The notes under the pieces: generated by a model
Told to the model about the DNA's origin: nothing
Databases searched by the model: none
The model's input: only the letters and a program-made list of their open reading frames with translations
In this document: positions 36,070 to 44,529 of the stretch, in pieces
How positions within the stretch are numbered: the first letter of the stretch is position 1
Layout of the letters: each line of letters starts with the position of its first letter
Source of the DNA: Bacteroidia bacterium
GTDB lineage: Bacteria > Bacteroidota > Bacteroidia > UKL13-3
Direction of reading: 5' to 3'
Assembly: GCA_018058135.1 (NCBI GenBank)
Contig: JAGPCK010000004.1
Location: forward strand, 30,234 to 94,233
Length of the DNA stretch: 64,000 nucleotides
Made by a program: the position numbers and the translations under genes

Positions 36070-36834
36070 TTACTTGATTGCGCTAAAGGCAATAATTAAT
36101 GTTGAAATAGAAGTTATTATTATAAAATAAGGATTTAATACAGCAACAGCACTTCCTCTCAGCTTATTCTTCATCGGCTCCACATAAATAATATCTTTAT
36201 CCTGAATAATAATGTCCGTCCGTTTTAGTGATGAAGCCTCGCCCAAATCCACCTCTATAATTTGTGGCGATTTTAAATTTCCTCTAATAATTTTAACTTT
36301 ATATACTTTTCCAAACTCAGTTGCACCACCTGCCATTGCCAGCACTTCTACTAAGTTGGTATTTTCTTTGTCTAATTTGTAGGTGCCCGGCATTTTAACC
36401 TCACCCAACACACTCACTGAAAGGTTCACAATAGAAACATCTATTATGGGGTTGATAATGTATTTCGAGTAAAGTGTCTCCAGTCTTTGTGCAGCTTCTA
36501 ATCGTGTTAATCCTACCAGCATAGTGCGCCCGATAATAGGTAGTGTTACTGTACCATCATAATTAACCAAAAAACTCTTCTGTTCAAGATCAGCTGCTGT
36601 TGTGCTCATCAGGTTATTTTTCTCCAAATCATAATTATTCAGAAAATTAATAATAATCCTGTCATCAGGTTTTATGCGGTGTTTGTAGACTAATGAGTCA
36701 GTTTTAGCTACCGTAATTACTTCTGTTGTTTTGAACATAATGTTCTTTGAAGTATTACAGGAAAATGTGATTATCAAGACTATAGCCCAAACGGCATTCG
36801 GCAGTATTCGTTTCAAGTATCTTAATTTTTTCAA
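36070..36834 (-). CDS. wza: Wza-type polysaccharide export lipoprotein
   Basis: A 254-residue outer-membrane export protein. The signal peptide ends at the lipobox TFSC, with Cys26. The Poly_export domain follows, with HRIKPDDRIIINFLN and YDGTVTLPIIGRTMLVGLTR. A SLBB domain (SVLGEVKMPGTYKL ... VLAMAGGATEFG) comes next, and a C-terminal hydrophobic helix lies near 232-252. The start is TTG 36834, since no ATG exists before the lipobox. An unusually good promoter lies 11 bases upstream. It forms the outer-membrane channel partner of Wzc, 6 bases before wzc. At 254 residues it is shorter than the E. coli protein, as is common in this phylum. Confidence 0.92.
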   Translation of the reverse strand: MKKLRYLKRILPNAVWAIVLIITFSCNTSKNIMFKTTEVITVAKTDSLVYKHRIKPDDRIIINFLNNYDLEKNNLMSTTAADLEQKSFLVNYDGTVTLPIIGRTMLVGLTRLEAAQRLETLYSKYIINPIIDVSIVNLSVSVLGEVKMPGTYKLDKENTNLVEVLAMAGGATEFGKVYKVKIIRGNLKSPQIIEVDLGEASSLKRTDIIIQDKDIIYVEPMKNKLRGSAVAVLNPYFIIITSISTLIIAFSAIK

Positions 36835-36845
36835 GGTGGTAAGGG

Positions 36846-36875
36846 CAAATATAAGTGTTTTGATTATACAGTCAA
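36846..36875 (-). promoter_or_regulatory. promoter of the wza-wzc operon
   Basis: On the minus strand, TTG at 36875-36873 is followed by 19 bases and then TATATTTG at 36853-36846, matching the Bacteroidota TTG-N19-TAnnTTTG promoter. The -33 part lies inside the last codons of the M20 amidohydrolase gene (stop at 36864-36866). Transcription should begin just before TTG 36834. Confidence 0.6.
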
Positions 36876-38054
36876 TTCTTTGATTGCCTGCCAGGCCATT
36901 AACCCCATACCAACCTCCAATGCTGATTCATCAATGTCGAATGTGGGTGTATGAACAGATGATGTTATTCCACGAGCTTCATTACGTGTACCCAAGCGGT
37001 AAAAACAGGCCGGCACTTCCTGTGAATAAAAACTAAAATCTTCAGCGGCCATCCAAATATCCAGATCCACTACATTGTCTGCGCCTAAATAATCAATAGC
37101 AGCCTGCTTTGCTTTTGCTGTAAGTTGTTCATCATTTTTAAGAAACGGATAGCCCTTCATAATATTAAACTCTACACTTCCACCAAGGCTTTCTGCTACT
37201 CCGTTGGCTATTTTAAGCATAAGTTGATGCGCCTCTTTGCGCCATTTTTCATCCAAAGTACGGAAAGTTCCTTCCAGGTATACCTCATCAGGAATCACAT
37301 TGGTGGCCCCGTTGGCTATCACTTTTCCAAACGATAAAACTGAAGGTACTGTAGGATTGGCCCCTCTGCTTACTACCTGCTGCAAGGCAGTAAGCATTTG
37401 AGCGGTTATCATCACAGTATCAATGTTAAGGTGCGGCATGGCACCGTGTCCGCCTTTACCTTTTACGGTCACATAAATTTCATCGGTAGAAGCCATATAC
37501 AAACCGGAGCGAAAGCCCACTTTTCCGGCAGGTAAAAAGGGCATCACATGCTGCCCGAACATACTGTTTACAACAGGATTTTTCAATACTCCTTCCTTAA
37601 TCATCAGACTGGCTCCTCCCGGCAATTTTTCTTCACCCGGTTGAAACACCAGCTTTATTGTGCCCTCAAACTGATCTTTTAATCCGTTGAGAATATTGGC
37701 AGCACCCAGTAAAGAAGAGGTATGTACATCATGTCCGCAGGCGTGCATTACTCCGTCATTGCCCGATTTGTAGGGCACATTGTTTTGCTCCTGAATGGGT
37801 AAAGCATCCATATCAGCCCGCAAAGCCACTACTTTTTTCTCCGGATTTCTGCCTTTGATGGTAGCTACCCGACCGGTATTGGCCATAGTCTGTACATCGG
37901 CAATGCCCATGCTTTTAAGCTGTTCATCTACAAAAGCGGCAGTTTTGAATTCCTCAAATGAAAGCTCTGGATGAGCGTGTAAATGCCTGCGAACGGAAGT
38001 GATATGCGGCAACAAATCTGCGGCTGCCTTTCGGATATGTGCTTGTAAATCCAT
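36864..38054 (-). CDS. M20 family metallo-amidohydrolase
   Basis: A 396-residue hydrolase of the M20D group (hippurate / N-acyl-amino-acid hydrolase). HAHPELSFEE is at 26-35, metal ligands are in ACGHDVHTSS at 105-114 (Cys106, His108), GEEKLPGG at 140-147 carries the catalytic Glu, and SSVHTPTFDIDE near the C-terminus gives the last His. It removes acyl groups from amino acids or related amides in the cytosol; the substrate is not predictable. Its 3' end carries the -33 element of the wza promoter. Confidence 0.93.
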   Translation of the reverse strand: MDLQAHIRKAAADLLPHITSVRRHLHAHPELSFEEFKTAAFVDEQLKSMGIADVQTMANTGRVATIKGRNPEKKVVALRADMDALPIQEQNNVPYKSGNDGVMHACGHDVHTSSLLGAANILNGLKDQFEGTIKLVFQPGEEKLPGGASLMIKEGVLKNPVVNSMFGQHVMPFLPAGKVGFRSGLYMASTDEIYVTVKGKGGHGAMPHLNIDTVMITAQMLTALQQVVSRGANPTVPSVLSFGKVIANGATNVIPDEVYLEGTFRTLDEKWRKEAHQLMLKIANGVAESLGGSVEFNIMKGYPFLKNDEQLTAKAKQAAIDYLGADNVVDLDIWMAAEDFSFYSQEVPACFYRLGTRNEARGITSSVHTPTFDIDESALEVGMGLMAWQAIKELTV

Positions 38055-38059
38055 ATTGG

Positions 38060-38067
38060 CGAAAATA
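38060..38067 (-). promoter_or_regulatory. predicted -7 box for the M20 gene
   Basis: The minus strand reads TATTTTCG and then only five bases before ATG 38054. If this is the -7 box, transcription begins at or next to the start codon, giving a leaderless or near-leaderless message. Confidence 0.4.
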
Positions 38068-38122
38068 CAAAATTATAGCACAATGAAAGAAGGTACAGAA
38101 CAGGATGTGCGAAAAGGAAGAA

Positions 38123-38308
38123 TCAGAAAAGCCCTTTTGCTATAAGGTAAGGTATAATGAGCCAAAGCAAACCTTTAACAAGAAAGAAGAAAAAGCCTGC
38201 CCAGCCCAAACGTTTTACCCAGGTTTTAAAAGTACGTCTGCCCTGTTTACTCACCGGACAACTTAATTCTGTGGTTTGTTCTTTATCTAATGTTTCGGCC
38301 TGCTTCAT
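38123..38308 (-). CDS. small conserved-looking membrane protein
   Basis: A 61-residue protein with a polar, Glu/Lys-rich N-terminus (residues 1-25), a basic patch RRTFKTWVKRLG and one long hydrophobic segment WAGFFFFLVKGLLWLIIPYL at about 36-56. It looks like a single-pass inner-membrane protein with the N-terminus inside. Similar short proteins with a KRLGWAGF...KGLLWLIIPYL core occur in Bacteroidota to my knowledge, without a known role. It stands alone, with about 68 bases to the M20 gene and 204 bases to accC. Confidence 0.65.
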   Translation of the reverse strand: MKQAETLDKEQTTELSCPVSKQGRRTFKTWVKRLGWAGFFFFLVKGLLWLIIPYLIAKGLF

Positions 38309-38486
38309 CGGGCTATCACTTCATATGTTTTAAAATCTGACGACATCGGAGGGGTTTTTCCTTCCTCTTTCGCCCTGCGAATATCTTCAAATCCAAGTTG
38401 ATAATGTTATTCAAAGCGAAAATAAATAATGATAACACATTTTTTCATGACGTGTTTGCTTTATTCCTTCACAAAAATACAAACTA

Positions 38487-38503
38487 TTTAGATTTAGTCT
38501 AAA
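38487..38503 (-). terminator. weak hairpin after accC
   Basis: TTTAGA and TCTAAA form a 6-bp stem with a 5-base loop just after the accC stop at 38513. A T-rich minus-strand tract follows. The stem is AT-rich and short, so it would be a weak terminator at best. Confidence 0.3.
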
Positions 38504-38512
38504 CAAAAGTGA

Positions 38513-40009
38513 CTATGTTCTGTTTATCTGCCAATTAGATTTTTTATTGAGCGAATTTGCATTAGTTGAAGTTGGTGGATTTTCTGTGAATGATGTGCCC
38601 TTTTGTTGAGAGATAACAGCTGAAATAGCAGCCAAAGGTTGCAACTCCTCTCCAGCTCCTTGTAATTTATCAGGTGTAAAATAACGGTCGATGAAGGCTG
38701 TATCAAAGTTGCCACTGATAAATGCATCGTGGTTCATCACAAAGGTTCCAAAGGGCAAAGTAGTTTCAATACCACTAATCCGGTAATCGGCAATAGCACG
38801 TTTCATTCTGCGAATGGCTTCTGCCCTGTCTTTTCCCCAAACTATCAACTTGGCAATCATGGGGTCATACTGAATAGGAATTTCCATACCGGCAGCGAAA
38901 GAATCATCTACACGTACTCCATATCCCTGCGGAACTTTGTAAGTAAGCAACTTCCCGATATCAGGCAGAAAATTATTAGCCGGATCTTCGGCACACACTC
39001 GTAACTCGATGCTGTGTCCGTTTATACTCAAATCTTCCTGTGTGTATCCTAAAGGTTCACCAAAGGCAATGCGAAACTGTTCACGTACCAAATCTAAACC
39101 GGTAATTTGTTCTGTAACGGGGTGCTCCACCTGCAAACGGGTATTCATTTCCAGAAAATAAAAATCAAGGTTGGCATCTACCAAAAATTCTACAGTACCC
39201 GCTCCCATATAGTTACAGGCTTTAGCCACATTTACAGCTGCCTCTCCCATTTGCTTGCGCAATTCAGGGGTTAACACACTTGACGGAGCCTCTTCTACCA
39301 ACTTCTGGTGCCTTCGTTGTATGGAGCACTCACGCTCAAAAAGATGAATGGCATTCCCGTGCTTATCTCCCAATATTTGAAACTCAATGTGGCGCGGACC
39401 AACTACATACTTTTCAATAAATACAGCTCCGTCACCAAAGGCAGATTGTGCTTCACTCATGGCCATTTTCACCTGTTGTTCAAACTCAGCGGAGTTGTTT
39501 ACCACACGCATACCTTTTCCACCACCACCGGCAGAAGCTTTGATTAACACAGGAAAACCAATTTTCTCTGCTATTGATTTCGCTTCATTGATGTCTGCTA
39601 TAGCTCCTTCGGTACCGGGCACCATAGGTACATTAAACTTTTTTACGGCTGCCTTTGCTCCCAGTTTGCTCCCCATTATTTCAATGGCCTCCGGTGCCGG
39701 ACCAACAAAGGTGATACCTGCTTCCTGCACCTTGCGCGAGAAAGAAGCATTCTCTGACAAAAATCCGTAACCCGGGTGAATGGCTGTTACACCAAGGTTT
39801 TTAGCCACTTCAATAATCTTATCCATAAGAAGATAGGATTGATTGGATGGTGGCGGCCCTATGCACACTGCCTCATCAGCATACTGAACGTGCAGGGCAG
39901 TACGATCAGCCTCACTGAAAACGGCTACGGTTTTATATCCTAACTCTTTAGCGGTGCGCATTACCCTAAGGGCAATCTCACCACGATTGGCTACCAAAAT
40001 TTTATGCAT
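38513..40009 (-). CDS. accC: biotin carboxylase subunit of acetyl-CoA (or acyl-CoA) carboxylase
   Basis: A 498-residue biotin carboxylase. The N-domain begins MHKILVANRGEIALRVMRTA; IHPGYGFLSENA is at 77-88; the ATP-grasp Gly loop KASAGGGGKGMRVV is at 157-170; and EMNTRLQVEHPVTEQITG near 290 carries the catalytic region. The last ~50 residues are a low-complexity Ser/Asn/Thr tail beyond the usual 450-residue enzyme. No biotin carrier gene is adjacent, so it could serve acetyl-CoA, propionyl-CoA or another carboxylase. The accC name is based on the subunit type. Confidence 0.93.
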   Translation of the reverse strand: MHKILVANRGEIALRVMRTAKELGYKTVAVFSEADRTALHVQYADEAVCIGPPPSNQSYLLMDKIIEVAKNLGVTAIHPGYGFLSENASFSRKVQEAGITFVGPAPEAIEIMGSKLGAKAAVKKFNVPMVPGTEGAIADINEAKSIAEKIGFPVLIKASAGGGGKGMRVVNNSAEFEQQVKMAMSEAQSAFGDGAVFIEKYVVGPRHIEFQILGDKHGNAIHLFERECSIQRRHQKLVEEAPSSVLTPELRKQMGEAAVNVAKACNYMGAGTVEFLVDANLDFYFLEMNTRLQVEHPVTEQITGLDLVREQFRIAFGEPLGYTQEDLSINGHSIELRVCAEDPANNFLPDIGKLLTYKVPQGYGVRVDDSFAAGMEIPIQYDPMIAKLIVWGKDRAEAIRRMKRAIADYRISGIETTLPFGTFVMNHDAFISGNFDTAFIDRYFTPDKLQGAGEELQPLAAISAVISQQKGTSFTENPPTSTNANSLNKKSNWQINRT

Positions 40010-40041
40010 ACGGTGGGTATTAAACTTGCCGCTATATTCGG

Positions 40042-40049
40042 GAAAAATA
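40042..40049 (-). promoter_or_regulatory. possible -7 box for accC
   Basis: The minus strand reads TATTTTTC, one base from TAnnTTTG, 32 bases upstream of ATG 40009. It is the best match in the 100-base gap between accC and the P-type ATPase gene. Confidence 0.25.
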
Positions 40050-40111
40050 AGGGGAAAAACGTTAGTGATTTTTACACGAGTAAGAGAACTTCTATCCGAA
40101 GATATCTTGCA

Positions 40112-42613
40112 CTATTTACCCCAAACCCCTCTCCTGTTCCTGAAATACTTTCCTGCCTCCAATAGTAAAAGCAAAATGGCAGAACCAGATAACGAAGTAA
40201 TAAAATGTTGGAAACCCGGGAACTCAAAACTGAAAATCGATTGCAAAAAAGGTACTGATAGAATCAGTAGCAACAACGAAGTAGCCAGCAACAGAATAAC
40301 CAGCAAGGGAACATTTTTTTCAGCCAGAGAAGCAAATGCACTGCGTGTTTTCGACAGCTTGGTGAGTATAAGAAATATGTTGCCGATAATAAGTGCGGAG
40401 AATGTAATGGCTCTGATTTCTCCCTCGGTGTGTCCTTCCCGCATGGAAAGAAAATAAACCGCCAGCACCATAACCAATAACAAACCTCCCTGAACAACAC
40501 TGTGCACTATTTTTCTCGCACCAAAAAAGGCTTCCTGAGAGTTGCGTGGTGCACGTTTCATAATGTTCAGTTCCTCCTGTTCTGATTCAAAAGCAACCGA
40601 ACACACCGGATCAATAATCAGTTCCATAAAAATAATGTGCAGCGGCATGAGCAACAAAGGCAACGCAGGGAAAAATGCCGGCAACAATGCCAATCCGATA
40701 ATGGGCATGTGGATCGCCATGATGTATGACATGGCCTTTTGCAGGTTATCAAAAATTTTTCGTCCCAGCCGAATTGCCGAAACAATGGAAGCAAAATTAT
40801 CATCCAGCAAGACCAGCGAAGCGGCTTCTCTGGCTACATCGGTTCCCTTACCTCCCATGGCCACACCAATGTGAGCCGCCTTAAGTGCAGGGGCATCATT
40901 TACCCCGTCACCCGTCATGGCTACCACTTCTTTATTCGCTTTTAAAGCTTCCACAATCCGTAGTTTTTGTTCTGGTACTACGCGGGCAAAAACATTTACT
41001 GCACCTATTCTGCTTCTCAGTTCTTCATCACTCATTCCTTTTAATTCATCTCCGGTAAGTACTTCACCTTGGTTATCCATACCAATTTGTTGTGCAATAC
41101 TTTTTGCCGTAGCCGGAAAATCTCCGGTAATCATCACCACTTTTATTCCCGCTTCTTTACACTCCTTAACGGCCTGTGTCACTTCGGGCCTTATAGGATC
41201 CTCCAAGCCGATAAGTCCGAGGAATTCAAAATCAAAATCACTTTGCAATTCAGGTAACGACACCGGTGGCACTTTTACTTTTGCTACGGCAATCACCCGA
41301 AAACCTTTTTCGGCCAATTGATGCACGGCAGTAAGATATGGGGCTATCGCTTTCTCATTCATTTTACACAATCCAAAAACGGCTTCAGGTGCCCCTTTAC
41401 AGCATACTGAAAAGGTAGCGTCTTGTGTATTTTTTACCACACGTGTCATGGCAAACAACTCTGCACTCAGCGGATATTCTTTCTCCAACGAGAATACATC
41501 TTCGTTCTTTGAAACCAACTCACTGTAAGCCGCAGCAATTGCTTTTTCCATCGGGTCTATGGACTTTTTTTGTGAAGCCAAAAAGGCGACAGAAAGTAAC
41601 TCTTTCAGCAAATGGCGGTTCTCCTTAAACTGATTTTGCAGGTACAGTTGATTACTGCTATATAAAGCAGCAACCTCCATTTTGTTCTGCGTTATCGTAC
41701 CCGTTTTATCTGTACACAAAACAGTAGCCGAGCCTAATGTTTCAATGGCTGATGGTTTGCGGGTGAGCACATTTTTCTTTGACAAGCGCCAGGCTCCTAA
41801 AGCAAAAAATACTGTAAGCACTACGGGAAACTCTTCCGGCAAAATGGCCATAGCCGAGGCTAGTCCGTTTAATAAAGCCTGAATAAAATTGCCACGGGTA
41901 AAATAAAACGCCAATACCACTCCCGAACTCAGAATACCCCCGATGATAAACAAATTGCGGATGAGCACTTTCATTTCTGTTTGCAAGCGCGCTTCATCCT
42001 GTTCAATGTTTTGCAGGGAGGTGCCTATTTTACCAAACTGAGTATGAACTCCCGTTGAAAGTACACTTGCCTGCCCTTTGCCCTGCACCACCAAAGTGCC
42101 GCTTAGTAACAGTCCGTTGGGAGCTGTAGCATCCTCCTGTACCGACTTTATCACGGGAACTGATTCTCCAGTTAATAAAGATTCATCAATGGTAAGGTTA
42201 ACGGCACTCAATACACGCACATCGGCCGGTATGCGATCGCCCTCATGTAAAATAATCACATCACCGGGCACTACTTCCCTGCCGGCAATGCGTATTTCCT
42301 GTCCATCACGAATTACCACTGCTCTTGGAGACGACAATGTACGCAGTGCTTCCAATGCTTTCTCTGTTTTCTGGTACTGATAAAAGGTAATAAAAATGAT
42401 AATGAAAGTGCTGCCCAACATAATAACACCTTCTCTGTAATCGCCCAGCAGCAGGTACAACACTGCACAACCTATCAGTAATAAAAACATAGGTTCTTTG
42501 ATTACCTCCACTGCAATGCGCCAGATGTTTTTTGGCTTAGCAGAAGGCAACTCGTTATAGCCATGAAGTTTTAAGGCCTCTTTAGCTGCTGCTGATGTTA
42601 TTCCGGTATTCAT
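40112..42613 (-). CDS. P2-type cation-transporting ATPase, probably calcium
   Basis: An 833-residue P-type ATPase. An N-terminal cation-ATPase domain (GITSAAAKEALKLHGYNELP) precedes the first membrane pair. The actuator loop has LLTGESVPV, the PEEFPVVLTVFFALGAWRLS helix (M4) carries the PEE ion-binding motif, phosphorylated Asp302 lies in CTDKTGTITQNK, and MTGDGVNDAPALKA is at 566-579. The C-terminal cation-ATPase domain has six helices. The PEE(F/L)P motif is typical of SERCA/PMR-like pumps, so export of Ca2+ or Mn2+ is likely. It has its own probable promoter. Confidence 0.92.
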   Translation of the reverse strand: MNTGITSAAAKEALKLHGYNELPSAKPKNIWRIAVEVIKEPMFLLLIGCAVLYLLLGDYREGVIMLGSTFIIIFITFYQYQKTEKALEALRTLSSPRAVVIRDGQEIRIAGREVVPGDVIILHEGDRIPADVRVLSAVNLTIDESLLTGESVPVIKSVQEDATAPNGLLLSGTLVVQGKGQASVLSTGVHTQFGKIGTSLQNIEQDEARLQTEMKVLIRNLFIIGGILSSGVVLAFYFTRGNFIQALLNGLASAMAILPEEFPVVLTVFFALGAWRLSKKNVLTRKPSAIETLGSATVLCTDKTGTITQNKMEVAALYSSNQLYLQNQFKENRHLLKELLSVAFLASQKKSIDPMEKAIAAAYSELVSKNEDVFSLEKEYPLSAELFAMTRVVKNTQDATFSVCCKGAPEAVFGLCKMNEKAIAPYLTAVHQLAEKGFRVIAVAKVKVPPVSLPELQSDFDFEFLGLIGLEDPIRPEVTQAVKECKEAGIKVVMITGDFPATAKSIAQQIGMDNQGEVLTGDELKGMSDEELRSRIGAVNVFARVVPEQKLRIVEALKANKEVVAMTGDGVNDAPALKAAHIGVAMGGKGTDVAREAASLVLLDDNFASIVSAIRLGRKIFDNLQKAMSYIMAIHMPIIGLALLPAFFPALPLLLMPLHIIFMELIIDPVCSVAFESEQEELNIMKRAPRNSQEAFFGARKIVHSVVQGGLLLVMVLAVYFLSMREGHTEGEIRAITFSALIIGNIFLILTKLSKTRSAFASLAEKNVPLLVILLLATSLLLLILSVPFLQSIFSFEFPGFQHFITSLSGSAILLLLLEAGKYFRNRRGVWGK

Positions 42614-42657
42614 TTTTAGCTTTCGTCAGTTGCACATTATCCATTACAACAGACTTC

Positions 42658-42665
42658 CGAATATA
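42658..42665 (-). promoter_or_regulatory. predicted -7 box for the P-type ATPase gene
   Basis: The minus strand reads TATATTCG, 44 bases upstream of ATG 42613. It belongs to the TAnnTTCG class seen before several genes here. Confidence 0.35.
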
Positions 42666-42884
42666 CAAGACAAATAAGGGATGATGACAATCAGAAAGGG
42701 CAAATGTGTGAAGTATGTAAAATCATAGAAGATTAATACAACTCAAAATGAAGAAATTTTAAACTGTGGAAAAAGAGAAAATCTGATGTTGATATTTGTC
42801 ACTATACTTATATAGCAACCTCACTATCGGGTAATAAGAAATGAAAATTTTAATTGAATAAGGGATTTTTAATCCGTGAATGTG

Positions 42885-42892
42885 TACATTTG
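42885..42892 (+). promoter_or_regulatory. predicted -7 box for the 171-residue outer-membrane protein gene
   Basis: The plus strand reads TACATTTG, an exact TAnnTTTG match, 44 bases upstream of ATG 42937. A TTG at 42854-42856 is farther away than the usual spacing. Confidence 0.5.
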
Positions 42893-42936
42893 AGTTGCTG
42901 TAGAAAACATATTATTACACCTATTGATTTAACTTT

Positions 42937-43452
42937 ATGAATAAGCACATTTTTGCCCATCTTGTATTACTTTCAATTTTTTTATTTTTTTCAGTAAAAT
43001 CATCTGCACAAGAAAAAAAGGGCCCTTCCTTAAATCAATCTACAAAGCATTCATTAGGTCTGGGAGCAGGTTACTCAACAGGTTATGGCATTTCGTACCG
43101 TTACTTTCCTGCAAAGTGGGGTGTTCAGGTTAATTTCGCTCCGTATGCAGATAATCAAAGTAGCGTTTATAGCTACGGTCTTTCATTTTTGTACCTTTTA
43201 AAGCAAAAACAAAACACATCACTCTATTTCTATCAGGGCAATCATCTTCTTCATAGCAAGGAAGAAACAATGGCTTTTTGGAATTCACCATCTCAAAAAA
43301 TTGAAACAAAAAAATGGATAAACTCCTTAGGGTTTGGTATTGAATTCAAATTATCGGAAGACATCGGTCTTAATGCAATGACAGGGTTTGCCTCTTACTC
43401 AGAAACAGGGCTAAACCTTACAGCCGAAACTGCCGTATATTACAAATTCTGA
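42937..43452 (+). CDS. exported protein, predicted small outer-membrane beta-barrel
   Basis: A 171-residue protein with a clear Sec signal peptide (residues 1-24, cleavage after VKSSA). The mature part alternates polar and hydrophobic residues, with several Gly/aromatic strands such as HSLGLGAGYSTGYGISYRYF and ends in the aromatic YYKF, as outer-membrane barrels do. I do not recognise a specific family. It stands alone, divergent from the ATPase gene and convergent with gmd, 12 bases away. A role cannot be assigned. Confidence 0.75.
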   Translation: MNKHIFAHLVLLSIFLFFSVKSSAQEKKGPSLNQSTKHSLGLGAGYSTGYGISYRYFPAKWGVQVNFAPYADNQSSVYSYGLSFLYLLKQKQNTSLYFYQGNHLLHSKEETMAFWNSPSQKIETKKWINSLGFGIEFKLSEDIGLNAMTGFASYSETGLNLTAETAVYYKF

Positions 43453-43464
43453 TTCCAAAAAAAC

Positions 43465-44427
43465 TTATTTCCCTATTCGTTGCTCACAATCTTTAATCAT
43501 CAGCTTTACTACCTCCGGCATCAGAGTTTTTGCTTCCCAGTGAAGAAGTTGTTTAGCCTTGGCTGCATTACCTAAACTCTGGCTGATATCAGAAGGACGT
43601 TTGAGTGTTTCGTCAATTTCACAATGCTCTTCCCAGTTTAATCCGTAGTAATTGAAAGCTGCGTGCACCATATCGCGCAAACTGTTGCTGGTACCTGTCG
43701 CAATAACAAAGTCATCGGGTTGTGGTTGGTGCAACATGCGGTAAATAGCTTCTACGTATTCTTTGGCATACCCCCAATCGCGAATAACTTCGAGGTTACC
43801 CAGCTTGAGTTTTTCTTTACTGCCATTCCCAATACGTACTGCAGCCGAAATAATTTTTTGCGACACAAAACGCTCAGGTCTTATGGGAGATTCATGATTG
43901 AACAGAATACCCGAACAGGCATACATGTTATATGCCTCCCGGTAATTGGCCACTATCCAGTGTGCAGCAGCCTTAGCCGCAGCATACGGACTACGAGGGT
44001 GAAAAGGAGTATCTTCATTAGCAGATGTTTCTGTATTACCGAAACACTCGGATGAGCTGGCGTTGTAAAATTTAATGGCAGGATTTAAAAAACGAATAGC
44101 TTCCAGTAAATTAATGGTACCAACCGTTACGGTTTCAAAAGTTTCCACCGGTTGTTCAAACGATAAACCCACAGAAGTTTGCCCGGCCAGGTTATATACC
44201 TCATCAGGTGCGGTGTTTTTGATGGTTTGGAGTACACTGCGAAAATCAGTTTGAGTCATGGAAAGCAGTGTGACTTTTTCTTTGATGCCCAAACGTTTTA
44301 AACCCGAAAACGGATTGATTTGCGCATCACGTGATGTACCAAAAACCTGATAACCTTCTTTTAGCAACAGCTCTGCCAGGTAACTTCCGTCTTGTCCTGA
44401 TATACCACAAATAAGTGCTTTCTTCAT
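43465..44427 (-). CDS. gmd: GDP-mannose 4,6-dehydratase
   Basis: A 320-residue extended SDR. The NADP loop GISGQDGSYL is at 8-17, ASSSECFGNT near 123-132 gives the catalytic Thr/Ser-Glu region, and YAAAK with Tyr148 and Lys152 completes the active site. FNHESPIRPERFVSQKI and the EVIRDWGYAKEYVEA segment are typical of Gmd. It converts GDP-mannose to GDP-4-keto-6-deoxymannose, the precursor of GDP-fucose, GDP-rhamnose or GDP-perosamine. The next enzyme (Fcl, Rmd or Per) is not in the window. It lies outside the main glycan region but likely feeds it (inference). Confidence 0.92.
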   Translation of the reverse strand: MKKALICGISGQDGSYLAELLLKEGYQVFGTSRDAQINPFSGLKRLGIKEKVTLLSMTQTDFRSVLQTIKNTAPDEVYNLAGQTSVGLSFEQPVETFETVTVGTINLLEAIRFLNPAIKFYNASSSECFGNTETSANEDTPFHPRSPYAAAKAAAHWIVANYREAYNMYACSGILFNHESPIRPERFVSQKIISAAVRIGNGSKEKLKLGNLEVIRDWGYAKEYVEAIYRMLHQPQPDDFVIATGTSNSLRDMVHAAFNYYGLNWEEHCEIDETLKRPSDISQSLGNAAKAKQLLHWEAKTLMPEVVKLMIKDCEQRIGK

Positions 44428-44442
44428 ACCATGAAATAATGG

Positions 44443-44451
44443 CGAAAGATA
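44443..44451 (-). promoter_or_regulatory. possible -7 box for gmd
   Basis: The minus strand reads TATCTTTCG, which fits TAnnTTTC or a TAn3TTCG variant, 15 bases upstream of ATG 44427. It is a weak match. Confidence 0.25.
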
Positions 44452-44529
44452 GCATTATTAAGTTAAACCTGAAAATTACTACACTTCAATACCCACATAC
44501 TTAAACACATAAAAACCTAAACACTTACC

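Larger units (their letters stand above)
42614..42936 (+). other. 323-base divergent intergenic region
   Basis: Between the divergent P-type ATPase and outer-membrane protein genes. It holds one -7 box in each direction (42658-42665 minus; 42885-42892 plus). The middle is AT-rich, and I found no ORF of useful length, no strong hairpin and no repeat in it. Confidence 0.6.

Noticed and set aside
39387..39770. 127-codon plus-strand frame
   Set aside because: It is antisense to the biotin carboxylase ATP-grasp region, where the conserved protein is on the minus strand.
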